Notes: generated by a model not told the origin, from the sequence alone. A stretch of 64,000 bases of DNA from Dongia_A sp035695765 (GCA_035695765.1 DASRRI010000061.1:54411-118410); one strand, 5' to 3'. Counted from the first letter of the stretch, positions 52,631 through 63,413 are shown. Made by a program: numbers and translations.

Positions 52631-52846
52631 TTATGGCCGCTGCGTCCGCATGGCGCGTTTGATGGCCCGCCTATCCCACCACCACAGCCAGCCATACATC
52701 ATGCAGCCGAATGCCACGGCACCGACCAAGCCAATAGCGATCAAGCGATAGTCGACACCTTGTATCACATCATCGGCCACCCGTTTCGCAGCATAGAAGA
52801 AAAGACCGGCGACGGCCGCCTTGCGCACGCGCGTGCCCATAAGCAT
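52631..52846 (-). CDS. Small membrane protein, 71 residues
   Basis: 71 residues from ATG 52846, with GGGGG seven nt upstream partly overlapping the polA stop. One clear helix, IAIGLVGAVAFGCMMYGWLWWW, and a weaker amphipathic stretch before it (AAVAGLFFYAAKRVADDV). The tail is strongly basic (DRRAIKRAMRTQRP), so the C-terminus is probably cytoplasmic. Position, spacing of 11 nt to polA and 10 nt to the next gene, and the ribosome-binding site support expression. Function unknown. Confidence 0.7.
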   Translation of the reverse strand: MLMGTRVRKAAVAGLFFYAAKRVADDVIQGVDYRLIAIGLVGAVAFGCMMYGWLWWWDRRAIKRAMRTQRP

Positions 52847-52857
52847 TGCAGAACCCC

Positions 52858-55698
52858 CTAATGCGCCTCCGCCCAGTTCATGCCGACGCCGGCTTCGCAG
52901 GTCAGCGGCACCGATAGCTTGCGCGCGGGTTCGTGGGCTTTTTCCATGATGGCGCGGGCGACTTCTGATGTCTCCTCGATCTCCGCGTCGGGCACTTCGA
53001 ACACCAGCTCGTCGTGCACTTGCAGCAGCATCCGCGCTTTCAGCCCCCGCTCCTTCAGCGCGGGTGGGATGCGGATCATGGCGCGCTTGATGATGTCGGC
53101 GGCGGTCCCTTGCAGGGGAGCGTTGATGGCGGCGCGTTCCATGTAGCTGCGGCGCGCCGGATTCTTGTCGTTGATGCCGGGCACGTGGCAGCGGCGGCCG
53201 AACAGTGTCTCCACATAACCACGCTCGCGCGCATATTTCTTGGTGCGCTCCATATATTCGCGGATGCCGGGATAGCGTCCGAAATAGGCGCCGATATAGT
53301 CGCGCGCCTCGGCTTGCGGAATGCCGAGCTGCTGGGCGAGGCCGAAGGCGCTGATGCCGTAGATGATGCCGAAATTGATCGCCTTGGCGCGCCGGCGCAC
53401 CATCGGGTCCATGCCTTCGATCGGGACACCGAACACCTGGCTCGCGGTCATGGCGTGGATGTCCTTGCCCTCGCGGAAGGCATCGCGCAAGGCCGGGATG
53501 TCGGCCATGTCGGCGGCGAGGCGCAGCTCGATCTGCGAATAGTCGACCGAGACCAGCTTATGCCCCTTCTCCGCCACGAAGGCATGGCGGATCTTGCGCC
53601 CCTCTTCGGTGCGGACCGGGATGTTCTGCAGGTTGGGATCGCTGGAGGACAAGCGACCCGTCGGGGTAAGCGCCAGAGCGTACGAGGTATGGACGCGGCC
53701 GGTGGTCGGATCGATCTCGTTCTGCAGCGTGTCGGTATAGGTGCTCTTGAGCTTCGTCAGCTGCCGCCAGTCGAGGATCTTCTGCGGCAGCGGATGGCCG
53801 GAGACGACGGTCAGCTCCTCCAGCACGTCGGCGCCGGTCGCATAGGCGCCGGTCTTGCCCTTCTTGCCGCCGGGCAGCTTCAGCTTGTCGAACAGCACTT
53901 CGCCGAGCTGCTTGGGTGAGCCGGGATTGAACCCGAACCCGGCAATGTCCTGGATCTCACGCTCGATCTCCGCAATCCGCCCGGCAAAATCCTTGGACAA
54001 ATCCTGCAACGCCTTGGCGTCGATTTTCACGCCGGCGCATTCCATCGCGGCGACGACCGGCACCAGCGGCCGCTCGATGGTTTCGTACATGGTGAGCAGC
54101 CGTTCCTGGACCAGGCGCGGCCTCAGCGCCTGATGCAGCCGCAACGTGACGTCCGCATCCTCGGCGGCATAGTGCAGCGCCTTGTCGAGCGCCACCTTGT
54201 CGAAGGTGATCGCGTTCTTGCCGGTGCCGCACACATCGCCATAGGCGATCGGCTTGTGGCCGAGATGCATCTCCGACAATTCATCCATGCCATGGCCATG
54301 CGCGCCGCCCTCGAGCGTGTAGGAGATCAGCATGGTGTCGTCGATCGGCGCGACCTCGATGCCGTATTTGCTGAGGATGCAGACGTCGAACTTGATGTTG
54401 TGGCCGATCTTCATCACCGACGGGTCTTCCAGCATCGGCTTCAGGATCGCGAGCGCCTCGTTGATCGGAATCTGCTTCGGCCGCTCCACCGCGCCGCCAA
54501 GCAGATCGCCGGTCGCTCCGCCATGGCCGAACGGGATGTAGCAGGCCTTGCCCGGCGACAGCGCCAGCGAGATGCCGCACAATTCGACCGCGATGACATG
54601 CAGCGATGTGGTTTCGGTATCGAAGGCGACAAAACCCTGCGCGCGCGCCTCGCGCACCCAGCGCTCCAGCGTCGCCTTGTCCTGAACCAGCTCATACTGG
54701 TCGAAGCTGACCGGCGCGGCCGCCGGCGGCGCGGGCAGCGCGGGTGCGGGCACCGAGGCGAGCGCGGTGCTGGAAATAGCAGGTGCGGCCGGCGGCGCGG
54801 TGTCGACCTTCGGTCCGGCGCCGTTGCCTTCGCCGCCATGGCGCGCCATCACGCGGGTCGCCAGCGAGCGGAACTCGTTGGCTTTCACGAAATCCAGCAG
54901 GCGCCCAACGTCGAGCTTGCGCCGCTCCAGCCCTTCCAGCGGCGTATCCAGCGTCACATCGCAGCTCAAGGTGACCAGCTTCTTCGAGATGCGCGCCAGC
55001 TCGGCGTTGGCGAGCAGGTTCTCGCGCCGCTTTGGCTGCTTGATCTCGCCCGCGCGCTTTAGGAGCTCTTCCAGGCTGCCATAGGTGTTGATCAGCTCCG
55101 CCGCTGTCTTGATGCCGATGCCCGGAACGCCCGGCACGTTATCGGTGGAATCGCCAGCCAGGGCCTGGATGTCGATCACCTTGTCCGGCGTGACGCCGAA
55201 CTTTTCCTGCACCTCGGGATAGGAGATCGGCTTGTTCTTGATCGGATCCAGCATGCGCACCCTGTCGTTGACAAGCTGCATCAGGTCCTTGTCGGAGGAG
55301 ACGATGGTGACGTCCGCCCCAGCCTCCTTTGCGCGGCAGGAATAGGTCGCGATGATGTCGTCCGCCTCATAGCCTACCATCTCCACGCAGGCGACGTTGC
55401 AGGCGCGCGTCGCATCGCGCACCAGCGAGAATTGCGGGATCAGTTCGGGCGGCGCTTCCGGCCGGTTGGCCTTGTATTGGGCATAGATCTCGTTGCGGAA
55501 GCTGGTGCGGCCGGCATCGAAGATGACGCCGATATGGTCGGCATCGGTCTCGTCCAGCAGCTTCAGGAGCATGTTGGTGAAGCCCAGCACGGCATTCACC
55601 TGCACGCCGTCCGACCGGCTCAGCGGCGGCAGCGCGTGAAAAGCCCGGAAAATATAGCCGGACCCGTCGACCAGGTAGACATGCTTGGGTTTGGACAT
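52858..55698 (-). CDS. polA: DNA polymerase I
   Basis: 946 residues. Repair and Okazaki-fragment polymerase. The 5'-3' exonuclease (1-290) has VDGSGYIFRAFHALP, DAGRTSFRNEIY, SSDKDLMQLV and GIGIKTA. The Ala/Pro linker (about 292-330) leads to a 3'-5' exonuclease with FDTETTSL near residue 357, so proofreading is retained. Polymerase motifs are YSQIELRLAA (A), RRAKAINFGIIYG (B) and LLQVHDELVFE (C). Full length. It is followed on the same strand by three small or medium genes with tight spacing. Confidence 0.98.
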   Translation of the reverse strand: MSKPKHVYLVDGSGYIFRAFHALPPLSRSDGVQVNAVLGFTNMLLKLLDETDADHIGVIFDAGRTSFRNEIYAQYKANRPEAPPELIPQFSLVRDATRACNVACVEMVGYEADDIIATYSCRAKEAGADVTIVSSDKDLMQLVNDRVRMLDPIKNKPISYPEVQEKFGVTPDKVIDIQALAGDSTDNVPGVPGIGIKTAAELINTYGSLEELLKRAGEIKQPKRRENLLANAELARISKKLVTLSCDVTLDTPLEGLERRKLDVGRLLDFVKANEFRSLATRVMARHGGEGNGAGPKVDTAPPAAPAISSTALASVPAPALPAPPAAAPVSFDQYELVQDKATLERWVREARAQGFVAFDTETTSLHVIAVELCGISLALSPGKACYIPFGHGGATGDLLGGAVERPKQIPINEALAILKPMLEDPSVMKIGHNIKFDVCILSKYGIEVAPIDDTMLISYTLEGGAHGHGMDELSEMHLGHKPIAYGDVCGTGKNAITFDKVALDKALHYAAEDADVTLRLHQALRPRLVQERLLTMYETIERPLVPVVAAMECAGVKIDAKALQDLSKDFAGRIAEIEREIQDIAGFGFNPGSPKQLGEVLFDKLKLPGGKKGKTGAYATGADVLEELTVVSGHPLPQKILDWRQLTKLKSTYTDTLQNEIDPTTGRVHTSYALALTPTGRLSSSDPNLQNIPVRTEEGRKIRHAFVAEKGHKLVSVDYSQIELRLAADMADIPALRDAFREGKDIHAMTASQVFGVPIEGMDPMVRRRAKAINFGIIYGISAFGLAQQLGIPQAEARDYIGAYFGRYPGIREYMERTKKYARERGYVETLFGRRCHVPGINDKNPARRSYMERAAINAPLQGTAADIIKRAMIRIPPALKERGLKARMLLQVHDELVFEVPDAEIEETSEVARAIMEKAHEPARKLSVPLTCEAGVGMNWAEAH

Positions 55699-55768
55699 CG
55701 GCCGCCTCTGCTACGCCACTCTGTAAGCCAATCCGGCGGCTCTTCCCGTCAGGATCAATGGGACGCCC

Positions 55769-55948
55769 TCAATGGGCCACCGCTGCGGCGCCTTCCTTCA
55801 GCACGTATCGGCGGCTGCAATAGGGGCATTCAATCTCTCCCTCCTTGCCGAGGGTGAGGTAGACGCGCGGATGGCCGAGCGGCCCGTCGCCGTCGCAGGC
55901 GACCGTGGTGGTTTCGACGGGAATGATCTCGAACGGTTCCATTTTCAT
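55769..55948 (-). CDS. CHCC-type zinc-finger protein (NDUFS6-like)
   Basis: 59 residues from ATG 55948; a second Met two codons later is possible. The pattern Cys-x8-His (VACDGDGPLGHPRVYL) and Cys-x2-Cys (IECPYCSRRYVL) with a final His-rich tail matches the zf-CHCC family that includes mitochondrial complex I subunit NDUFS6 and small alphaproteobacterial proteins. It binds one zinc. Its role in the bacterium is not well defined; a link with respiratory complex I assembly is possible. It is transcribed toward polA with a 70-nt gap. Confidence 0.9.
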   Translation of the reverse strand: MKMEPFEIIPVETTTVACDGDGPLGHPRVYLTLGKEGEIECPYCSRRYVLKEGAAAVAH

Positions 55949-56082
55949 CCAACTCTGCGGGATTTGCGTAAGACCAGGGTGGCCGGAAAGCCCACATCGG
56001 ACCCGGCGTTGACCCCATTTCGGCCCGATGATACCCATGCGCCCATCGGTGAATCAACCACCGCGCACTGCAAGCCCAAGAC

Positions 56083-57048
56083 GTGCCCCAAGCCCCTTCC
56101 CTGCCCGATTCCGCCATCTCCATCCGCGGCCTCACCAAGGTCTATGCGCCGTCCAACGGGACAGCCGGGCCAAAGCGCGCCTTGGACAAGGTGGACCTCG
56201 AGATTCCGCGCGGCAGCCTGTTCGCCCTGCTGGGGCCCAACGGCGCGGGCAAATCGACCCTGATCAACATCATGGCCCAGCTGGTCATCAAGAGCTCCGG
56301 CGAGGTGCGAATCTGGGACATCGATCTGGACCGCGATCCGCGCCACGCGGCGGCAGCCATCGGCGTGGTGCCGCAGGAACTGAACATCGACCCCTTTTTT
56401 ACGCCGGCGACCCTGCTGGACATCCAGGCCGGCATGTATGGCGTGCCGAAGGCGGAGCGGCGGACCGAGGAGCTGCTGCGGGCGCTCGCTTTGTCGGATC
56501 GGGCCGGGTCCTATGCCCGCACCTTGTCGGGGGGCATGCGGCGGCGCCTGATGGTGGCGAAGGCCATGGTGCACAACCCGCCGGTCCTGGTGCTGGACGA
56601 GCCGACCGCCGGCGTCGACGTGGAATTGCGCCAGCAGCTCTGGGGCTATGTGCGCGAATTGAACCGGCAGGGTGTCACCGTCCTTCTCACCACGCATTAC
56701 CTCGAAGAAGCCGAGGAGCTGTGCGACCGCATCGCCATCATCAACCATGGCAAGGTCATCGCGAATGAGCGCAAGGAAGATCTGTTGGCGCGGGTGGACA
56801 GCAAGGAGCTGGTGATCACCTTGGCGCATGACATCGCCGCCATTCCGCAAAGCCTGCAGCGCTGGCACGTCGAAGGCGGTGCGCCGCATCAGCTGAAGCT
56901 GCGCTACCGCCCGTCCGAGACCAAAGTGTCCGACATCCTGGACCAGGTGCGCGCCAGCCACCTCGACATCGTCGACCTCACCACCGTCGAGACCGACCTC
57001 GAAGACATCTTCCTGCAGCTGACGCGGCGGAGTCCCAGCGGAGAATGA
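56083..57048 (+). CDS. ABC-2 type transporter ATP-binding protein
   Basis: 321 residues from GTG 56083. Walker A LLGPNGAGKSTLINIM, Q-loop VVPQELNID, signature LSGGMRRRLMVAKAMVHNP, Walker B VLVLDEPTAGVD, and the H-loop TTHYLEEAEELC are complete. The C-terminal extension of about 80 residues is of the YadG/drug-exporter type. A cognate ABC-2 permease would be expected directly downstream, but the next gene is a lipoprotein hydrolase behind a repeat, so the partner is elsewhere or the pair has been split. Confidence 0.92.
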   Translation: MPQAPSLPDSAISIRGLTKVYAPSNGTAGPKRALDKVDLEIPRGSLFALLGPNGAGKSTLINIMAQLVIKSSGEVRIWDIDLDRDPRHAAAAIGVVPQELNIDPFFTPATLLDIQAGMYGVPKAERRTEELLRALALSDRAGSYARTLSGGMRRRLMVAKAMVHNPPVLVLDEPTAGVDVELRQQLWGYVRELNRQGVTVLLTTHYLEEAEELCDRIAIINHGKVIANERKEDLLARVDSKELVITLAHDIAAIPQSLQRWHVEGGAPHQLKLRYRPSETKVSDILDQVRASHLDIVDLTTVETDLEDIFLQLTRRSPSGE

Positions 57049-58331
57049 TGGGAGCTGTGGCATGCGATGATGGCAACCCACAAGAGGACTCCCCTTCCCC
57101 CCTTGTGGGGGAAGGTTGCGCAGGCTTAGCGAGCGACGCGAGCTTAGCCGGAGCTGGATGGGGGGTAGCGCGGCGAAAGCCGCGCGCGCTCGGTAGAGCG
57201 CCACGCGTCGAGAATCCAGCACTGCATCACCCCCCATCCCAACCTTCCCCCACTCGTCGGCGAAGGCCGACATTCGTCAGCGGGGGGGAAGGGGCTCACC
57301 GAGTTCGACGAGCCAGCCCAGCAAAATTTGTACGACTAGCGGCATTCATCCTCCTGCCGCTATTCCTCGCCGCGTGTGCGCCGCGGCTGCAGGAGATCGG
57401 GCCGGCGGTGGATCCGCCGCGGATCATCGAGAATGGCGGGCATGAAACAGCGTTCCATATGCCGGATGGCGTGGATCTGCCGCTGCGGGTCTGGTATCCG
57501 TGGGACCGGCCGGCCGAAGCAGTGATCCTGGCGCTGCACGGCTTCAATGATTACTCCAAGGGCATGGCATCGCCCGGCAAGGGCATGGCGCGGCGCGGCT
57601 TCATCGTCTACGCGTTTGACCAGCGCGGCTTTGGACGGGCGCCGCAGCATGGCATCTGGGCGGGCGAGAAGCAGATGATCGAGGATCTGCGTGTCGCCGC
57701 GCGCCTCGTCAAGGCGAAGCATCCCGCTCTGCCACTGTACTTGTTGGGCGAGAGCATGGGCGGATCAGTGATCATGACAGCTGCGGTCGGCGATGATCCG
57801 CCGGTGGCGGATGGGCTGATCCTCGCTGCCCCGGGAATCTGGGGCTGGCAGACTCTCTCGTCGCTGGCGCGCAAGATCACCGAAGGCGCGGCGCAGATCA
57901 TTCCGTGGGTGACGGTGGTGCCGACCGGCATACACGCCCAGGCTTCCAGCAACCGCGCAGCGCTGCGCGACCTCGCGCGTGATCCGCTGGTCATCAAGGA
58001 GACCAGGATCGATACCGCACTCGGCCTCGTCGATCTGATGACAGACGCGTTCGATGCTGCGTCCAAGCTGGAGAAGCCACGGTGGCTGCTGCTGTTTGGC
58101 GAGCATGAGGCGATCCTCGACCGCGGCGCCGTCAATAAGGCGCTGCCGCATTTCGCCGATCTGCCGCCGGAGCAAGGGCGCATCGCGATCTATCCGCGCG
58201 GCTATCACTTGCTGCTGCGCGACTTCAACCAGTATGCGGTCTATGACGATATCGCGGCGTGGATCCGCGACCCCACGGCGCCGCTGCCCAGCGGCGCGGA
58301 TCAGCGCGGCGCGGACAAATCGATCAATTGA
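57045..58331 (+). CDS. Lipoprotein alpha/beta hydrolase (monoacylglycerol-lipase-like)
   Basis: The coding body starts near 57328 with a lipoprotein signal, FVRLAAFILLPLFLAAC, its Cys codon at 57375-57377. Then come the alpha/beta-hydrolase elements: HGFNDYSKGM, nucleophile Ser in GESMGGSV, the acid in FGEHEAILDRG, and His in YPRGYHLLL. No ATG, GTG or TTG occurs in frame between the repeat and this signal. The nearest starts, GTG 57105 or ATG 57045 (overlapping the ABC stop), read through the repeat and add about 95 low-complexity residues. The original start seems lost or an unusual codon is used. About 320 residues would form the mature enzyme. Confidence 0.75.
   Translation: MMGAVACDDGNPQEDSPSPLVGEGCAGLASDASLAGAGWGVARRKPRALGRAPRVENPALHHPPSQPSPTRRRRPTFVSGGEGAHRVRRASPAKFVRLAAFILLPLFLAACAPRLQEIGPAVDPPRIIENGGHETAFHMPDGVDLPLRVWYPWDRPAEAVILALHGFNDYSKGMASPGKGMARRGFIVYAFDQRGFGRAPQHGIWAGEKQMIEDLRVAARLVKAKHPALPLYLLGESMGGSVIMTAAVGDDPPVADGLILAAPGIWGWQTLSSLARKITEGAAQIIPWVTVVPTGIHAQASSNRAALRDLARDPLVIKETRIDTALGLVDLMTDAFDAASKLEKPRWLLLFGEHEAILDRGAVNKALPHFADLPPEQGRIAIYPRGYHLLLRDFNQYAVYDDIAAWIRDPTAPLPSGADQRGADKSIN
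57091..57294. repeat. About 204-nt nested palindromic repeat
   Basis: CCCCTTCCCCCC (57091-57102) pairs with GGGGGGAAGGGG (57283-57294). Inside, GTGGGGGAAGGTTG (57105-57118) pairs with CAACCTTCCCCCAC, and GGATGGGGGG (57156-57165) with CCCCCCATCC. Translations such as SPSPLVGEG and NPALHHPPSQPSPT are the familiar readout of dispersed GC-rich repeats in Alphaproteobacteria. It lies between the ABC ATPase and the hydrolase and has no gene of its own. Confidence 0.75.
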
Positions 58332-58608
58332 GAAGTGGCGCGCCCGGCAGCTTCTGGCGAGAGTGCGCGATGATCTCCGGCGCGACGCCGTGCTCCTCGG
58401 AGAAGCTCATCAGCAGCGGCTCCCAGGCGAGCAGATAATCCAGCACGGCGCCGAGCGATTCCGGGTGGGTGGCAGTGGCGCGCAAGCCGCGTGGCGTGAG
58501 GCCGCTCAAGTTGAGAAACCGCACCAGCCGCTCTTCATCGCTCGCCAGCCACGCAAGGGCCTGGAGGCCCAGAGTATGCGGGTCGGGCAGGGTTTGCTTT
58601 GCCGTCAT
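58324..58608 (-). CDS. DUF3572 family protein
   Basis: 94 residues. Small helical alphaproteobacterial family: LGLQALAWLASDEERLVRFL, NLSGLTPRGLRATATHPESL, then AVLDYLLAWEPLLMSF. This spacing of a Trp-rich hydrophobic block and the LSGL-P-LR loop is characteristic of DUF3572. No catalytic motif. It is often found near regulators such as response regulators, but here it sits convergent with the lipoprotein gene, overlapping its stop by 8 nt. Function unknown. Confidence 0.88.
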   Translation of the reverse strand: MTAKQTLPDPHTLGLQALAWLASDEERLVRFLNLSGLTPRGLRATATHPESLGAVLDYLLAWEPLLMSFSEEHGVAPEIIAHSRQKLPGAPLLN

Positions 58609-58763
58609 GGGGCTATGCTACGCCTCATCGTTCTGGAATGCACGCTGGCATTTCGGGGCATCCGTATGGGGCATTTGCTTGCCGCTCGCGACCATTCGTC
58701 TTAAGATTTGCACTGGTCTGCGGGATCGTGGCCCGCTTTCGCAATTGGCGAAAGGAGGCGTGC

Positions 58764-59195
58764 ATGACCATTGCGAATATCCTTCACGGCAAACCACACC
58801 GGCTGATCTCTGTTGCGCCCGATGATACCCTGCAACAGGCGACGGAGGTCCTGACACAGGAGCGGATCGGCGCCCTGCTCGTCCTGAAGCCGAACGGCGA
58901 TATCGCCGGCATCATCTCGGAGCGCGACATCGTACGGGCGGTCGGCGTCAAGGGTAGCGAGGTGCTGGCCCGGCCGGTGGCGGAGCTGATGACCAAGGAG
59001 GTCACCTGCTGCGCACCGGAAGACACGGTCGACCAGGCCATGGCGATGATGACGGAGCGGCGGTTCCGCCATCTGCCCGTGCGCCAGGCCGGCAAGATCG
59101 TCGCGATGATCTCGATCGGCGACGTGGTGAAGCAGAAGGTCGAGGAAGCCGAGGCCGAGAGCCAGTCACTGCGCGAATATATCGCGCGCGGCTGA
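58764..59195 (+). CDS. CBS-domain pair protein
   Basis: 143 residues from ATG 58764, which follows AAAGGAGG (58751-58758). Two CBS repeats: VAPDDTLQQATEVLTQERIG then GIISERDIVRAV, and TCCAPEDTVDQAMAMMTERR then VAMISIGDVVKQ. The stand-alone pair usually binds adenosyl nucleotides and forms a dimeric sensor module. No enzyme domain is attached. The frame runs open upstream, but the ribosome-binding site fixes this start. It lies between DUF3572 and the TRAP binding protein. Confidence 0.93.
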   Translation: MTIANILHGKPHRLISVAPDDTLQQATEVLTQERIGALLVLKPNGDIAGIISERDIVRAVGVKGSEVLARPVAELMTKEVTCCAPEDTVDQAMAMMTERRFRHLPVRQAGKIVAMISIGDVVKQKVEEAEAESQSLREYIARG

Positions 59196-59382
59196 ATGCG
59201 CTTTCAGCGTGGCGAATGGACCGGCGGCGGGCCGCATCCGGCTTGTTTTTGTGTGCGGTCATAGGTTAGCTAGGCTGGCTTATTTCCAGGCGGCCAAGGG
59301 AAGGGGGTCGCCCTTGAGGAAATAAAGTTGAGCACGGGGAATGAAGCAACGCACCCCGCCATCCAGGGAGGATTCGGACATC

Positions 59383-60483
59383 ATGAAGAGACGTACCTTT
59401 ATCGCGACCGCCGGTCTTGGCGCCGCGGCAGCTGCCACCACGATCGCTGCGCCCGCCATTGCCCAGAGCGCGCCGGACATCAAGTGGCGCCTGACCTCCA
59501 GCTTCCCGAAGAGCCTGGACACGATCTATGGCGCAGCTGAAACCTTCTCGAAATTCGTCGCGGAAGCCACCGACAACAAGTTCCAGGTCCAGGTCTTTCC
59601 GGCGGGCGAGATTGCGCCGGGCCTCGAGGCGGCCAACGAGGTCAGCAAGGGCTCGATCGAGATGTGCCACACCGCGTCCTATTACTACTGGGGCAAGGAC
59701 CCGACCTTCGCTCTTGGCTGCGCCGTGCCGTTCGGCCTCAACGCCCGCATGCAGAACGCGTGGATGTATTACGGCGGCGGCATCGACCTGATGAACGAGT
59801 TCTATGCGACCCACAACCTGATCGGATTCCCCTGCGGCAACACCGGCGCGCAGATGGGCGGCTGGTTCCGCAAGGAGATCAAGTCGGCTGCCGACCTCAA
59901 TGGCGTGAAAATGCGCATCGGCGGATTCGCCGGCAAGATCATCTCCAAGCTCGGTGTCGTGCCGCAGCAGATCGCCGGCGGCGATATCTATCCCGCGCTG
60001 GAGAAGGGCACGATCGACGCGGCGGAATGGGTTGGACCCTATGACGACGAGAAGCTCGGCTTCTACAAGGTCGCGCCGTTCTATTACTATCCCGGCTGGT
60101 GGGAAGGCGGTCCCGTGCTCCATACCATGGTGAACACGGCGAAATGGGCGGAGCTGCCCAAGACCTATCAGTCGATCGTGAAGACAGCGTGCGAAGCGGC
60201 CAATTGCGACATGATGGCCAAGTATGACTTCGGCAATCCGGTCGCCCTGAAGAAGCTGGCTGCGGGCGGTGCCAAGTTGCGGCCCTATCCACAAGACGTG
60301 ATGGAAGCCGCGTTCAAGGCCTCGAAGGAGACCTATGACGAGGTGATGGCCAGCAACGCCGCATTCAAGAAGATCTATGAATCGATGGCGGCTCTCCGCG
60401 CGGACGAGTATCTGTGGTTCCAGATCTCGGAGCACACCTACGACACATTCATGATGGGCCAGCAGCGCAAGAAGCTGCTGTAA
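59383..60483 (+). CDS. dctP: TRAP transporter substrate-binding protein (DctP family)
   Basis: 366 residues from ATG 59383, with GGAGG 11 nt upstream. Tat signal MKRRTFIATAG plus hydrophobic stretch, cleaved near AIAQ. The mature binding protein shows ASYYYWGKDPTFALGCAVPF, the GGWFRKEIKSAADLNGVKMR segment and conserved Arg in MRIGGFAG that clamps a ligand carboxylate, and AAEWVGPYDDEKLGFYK. The profile resembles TakP-type proteins for 2-oxo acids. It works with the DctQ/DctM membrane parts encoded convergently next door, separated by a shared terminator. Confidence 0.92.
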   Translation: MKRRTFIATAGLGAAAAATTIAAPAIAQSAPDIKWRLTSSFPKSLDTIYGAAETFSKFVAEATDNKFQVQVFPAGEIAPGLEAANEVSKGSIEMCHTASYYYWGKDPTFALGCAVPFGLNARMQNAWMYYGGGIDLMNEFYATHNLIGFPCGNTGAQMGGWFRKEIKSAADLNGVKMRIGGFAGKIISKLGVVPQQIAGGDIYPALEKGTIDAAEWVGPYDDEKLGFYKVAPFYYYPGWWEGGPVLHTMVNTAKWAELPKTYQSIVKTACEAANCDMMAKYDFGNPVALKKLAAGGAKLRPYPQDVMEAAFKASKETYDEVMASNAAFKKIYESMAALRADEYLWFQISEHTYDTFMMGQQRKKLL

Positions 60484-60506
60484 TCTTTCATTCATGAGCG
60501 ATGTGG

Positions 60507-60530
60507 AAAGGGCCCCTTTCGGGGCCCTTT
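60507..60530. terminator. Bidirectional intrinsic terminator between dctP and dctM
   Basis: AAAGGGCCCC, loop TTTC, GGGGCCCTTT, then CTC. The stem is a perfect 10 bp with A/T-rich ends on both sides, placed 24 nt after dctP and just past the end of the convergent dctM. Confidence 0.85.
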
Positions 60531-60531
60531 C

Positions 60532-62228
<1,697 letters not shown>

Positions 62229-62232
<4 letters not shown>

Positions 62233-62807
62233 TTCTGGGGACCTCCGTGCACGCCGAGATCCTCGGGCGTCAATCCATGCGTTGCCTCTGGCTCGGCCTC
62301 CTTCAAGGCACCGGTCAGGAAGCCGACGCGCTTGATGACCTCCGAGATCACCTGGAACAGCAGCAGCACGAAGCCGAGCAGGATGAAGAGCTTGGACGGC
62401 CAGACCACCAGGCCGCCGGCGTTGGTGGAGATTTCATGCCCTTGGTAGGATTCCGCCACGAAGGGAATGGTCAGCCAGATCATCGCCAGGACCAGCGGCA
62501 GCAGCATCAGGATATGGCAGAAGAGATCGATCCATTCCCGCGTGCGTTCGCTGAGGCGGTTCGACACCACGTCGATCCGCACATGGCCGTTGCGCTGGAG
62601 GACATAGGCGGCGGCCATCATGAAGACTGCACCGAACAGATACCATTGCAGCTCCAGCCAGGCGTTGGAGCTGATGTCGAACAGCTTGCGGATGATGGCA
62701 TTGACCGCGCTGACCAGGACGGCGGCGAGGATGAGCCAGCGGATGTGATGGCCGATGAAGCCCGTCACCGCGTCGATCGCGCGGCTGACAGCCAGGAGTG
62801 CTTGCAC
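62229..62807 (-). CDS. dctQ: TRAP transporter small permease subunit (DctQ family)
   Basis: 192 residues from GTG 62807, preceded by GGGAGGAT. Four helices: LAVSRAIDAVTGFIGHHIRW, LILAAVLVSAVNAIIRKLF, WLELQWYLFGAVFMMAAAYVL with QRNGHVRIDV after it, and ILLGFVLLLFQVISEVI. The SSNAWLELQWYLF and NGHVRID motifs are standard for DctQ. It complexes with DctM. The start is 248 nt upstream of the tRNA gene on the other strand. Confidence 0.92.
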
Positions 62808-63006
62808 CTAATTGATCCTCCCTGCGAGGAACCCCGTTCGCCGAGGCATTGCTTAGGAATGCAGACTACGTGCAAACCTTCATGCAGAACAAGGGTTTAT
62901 GCCGGGAAAGACCCTCGACTTTGGTCCTGATGGACCAAGCAGGCTACGATTCGGTTGGAAGCGGCCAACCGATTGAATAACTTAGGGATTTGAACCAAGC
63001 GAGCAC

Positions 63007-63035
63007 TTGATGCCCGCAAGACGGTCGAGTATGGT
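63007..63035 (+). promoter_or_regulatory. Predicted promoter of tRNA-Arg
   Basis: TTGATG at 63007-63012, 17 nt, TATGGT at 63030-63035, about 21 nt before the mature tRNA 5' end. Confidence 0.5.
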
Positions 63036-63055
63036 GCGCCGCCGACCGCATCGAT

Positions 63056-63132
<77 letters not shown>

Positions 63133-63203
63133 TTTATTTCAATGGTTTAGGCAGGACCATCTATTTAGCGATTTCGTGGAAAACACCCACCAGGTCACCC
63201 ACA

Positions 63204-63413
63204 ATGAATCATCGCGCCAAAGCCGCAGAGATCGAGACGTGGAACCAAGAAAGCGATGCTGCGTGGGCGCGGATGAAGGATCTCGAGGCACGTGGGCTCG
63301 CAATCGCTCAAAACGGCCATTATCCGCCAGCGGAGCTGTGCGAGCAGCTCGACGCTGCGGTCCGTTCATTTCAGGACGTCTTGAGGCGGATGCCTCGGCT
63401 GCCGACGCGCTGA
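63204..63413 (+). CDS. Small hypothetical protein, 69 residues
   Basis: 69 residues from ATG 63204. Predicted mainly helical: KAAEIETWNQESDAAWARMK, then LEARGLAIAQ, and a second helix ELCEQLDAAVRSFQDVLRRM. No signal peptide or membrane segment. The ribosome-binding site is weak (AGG 11 nt upstream). It sits 71 nt after tRNA-Arg, ahead of an excisionase-like gene. I do not recognise the family. Confidence 0.5.
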   Translation: MNHRAKAAEIETWNQESDAAWARMKDLEARGLAIAQNGHYPPAELCEQLDAAVRSFQDVLRRMPRLPTR

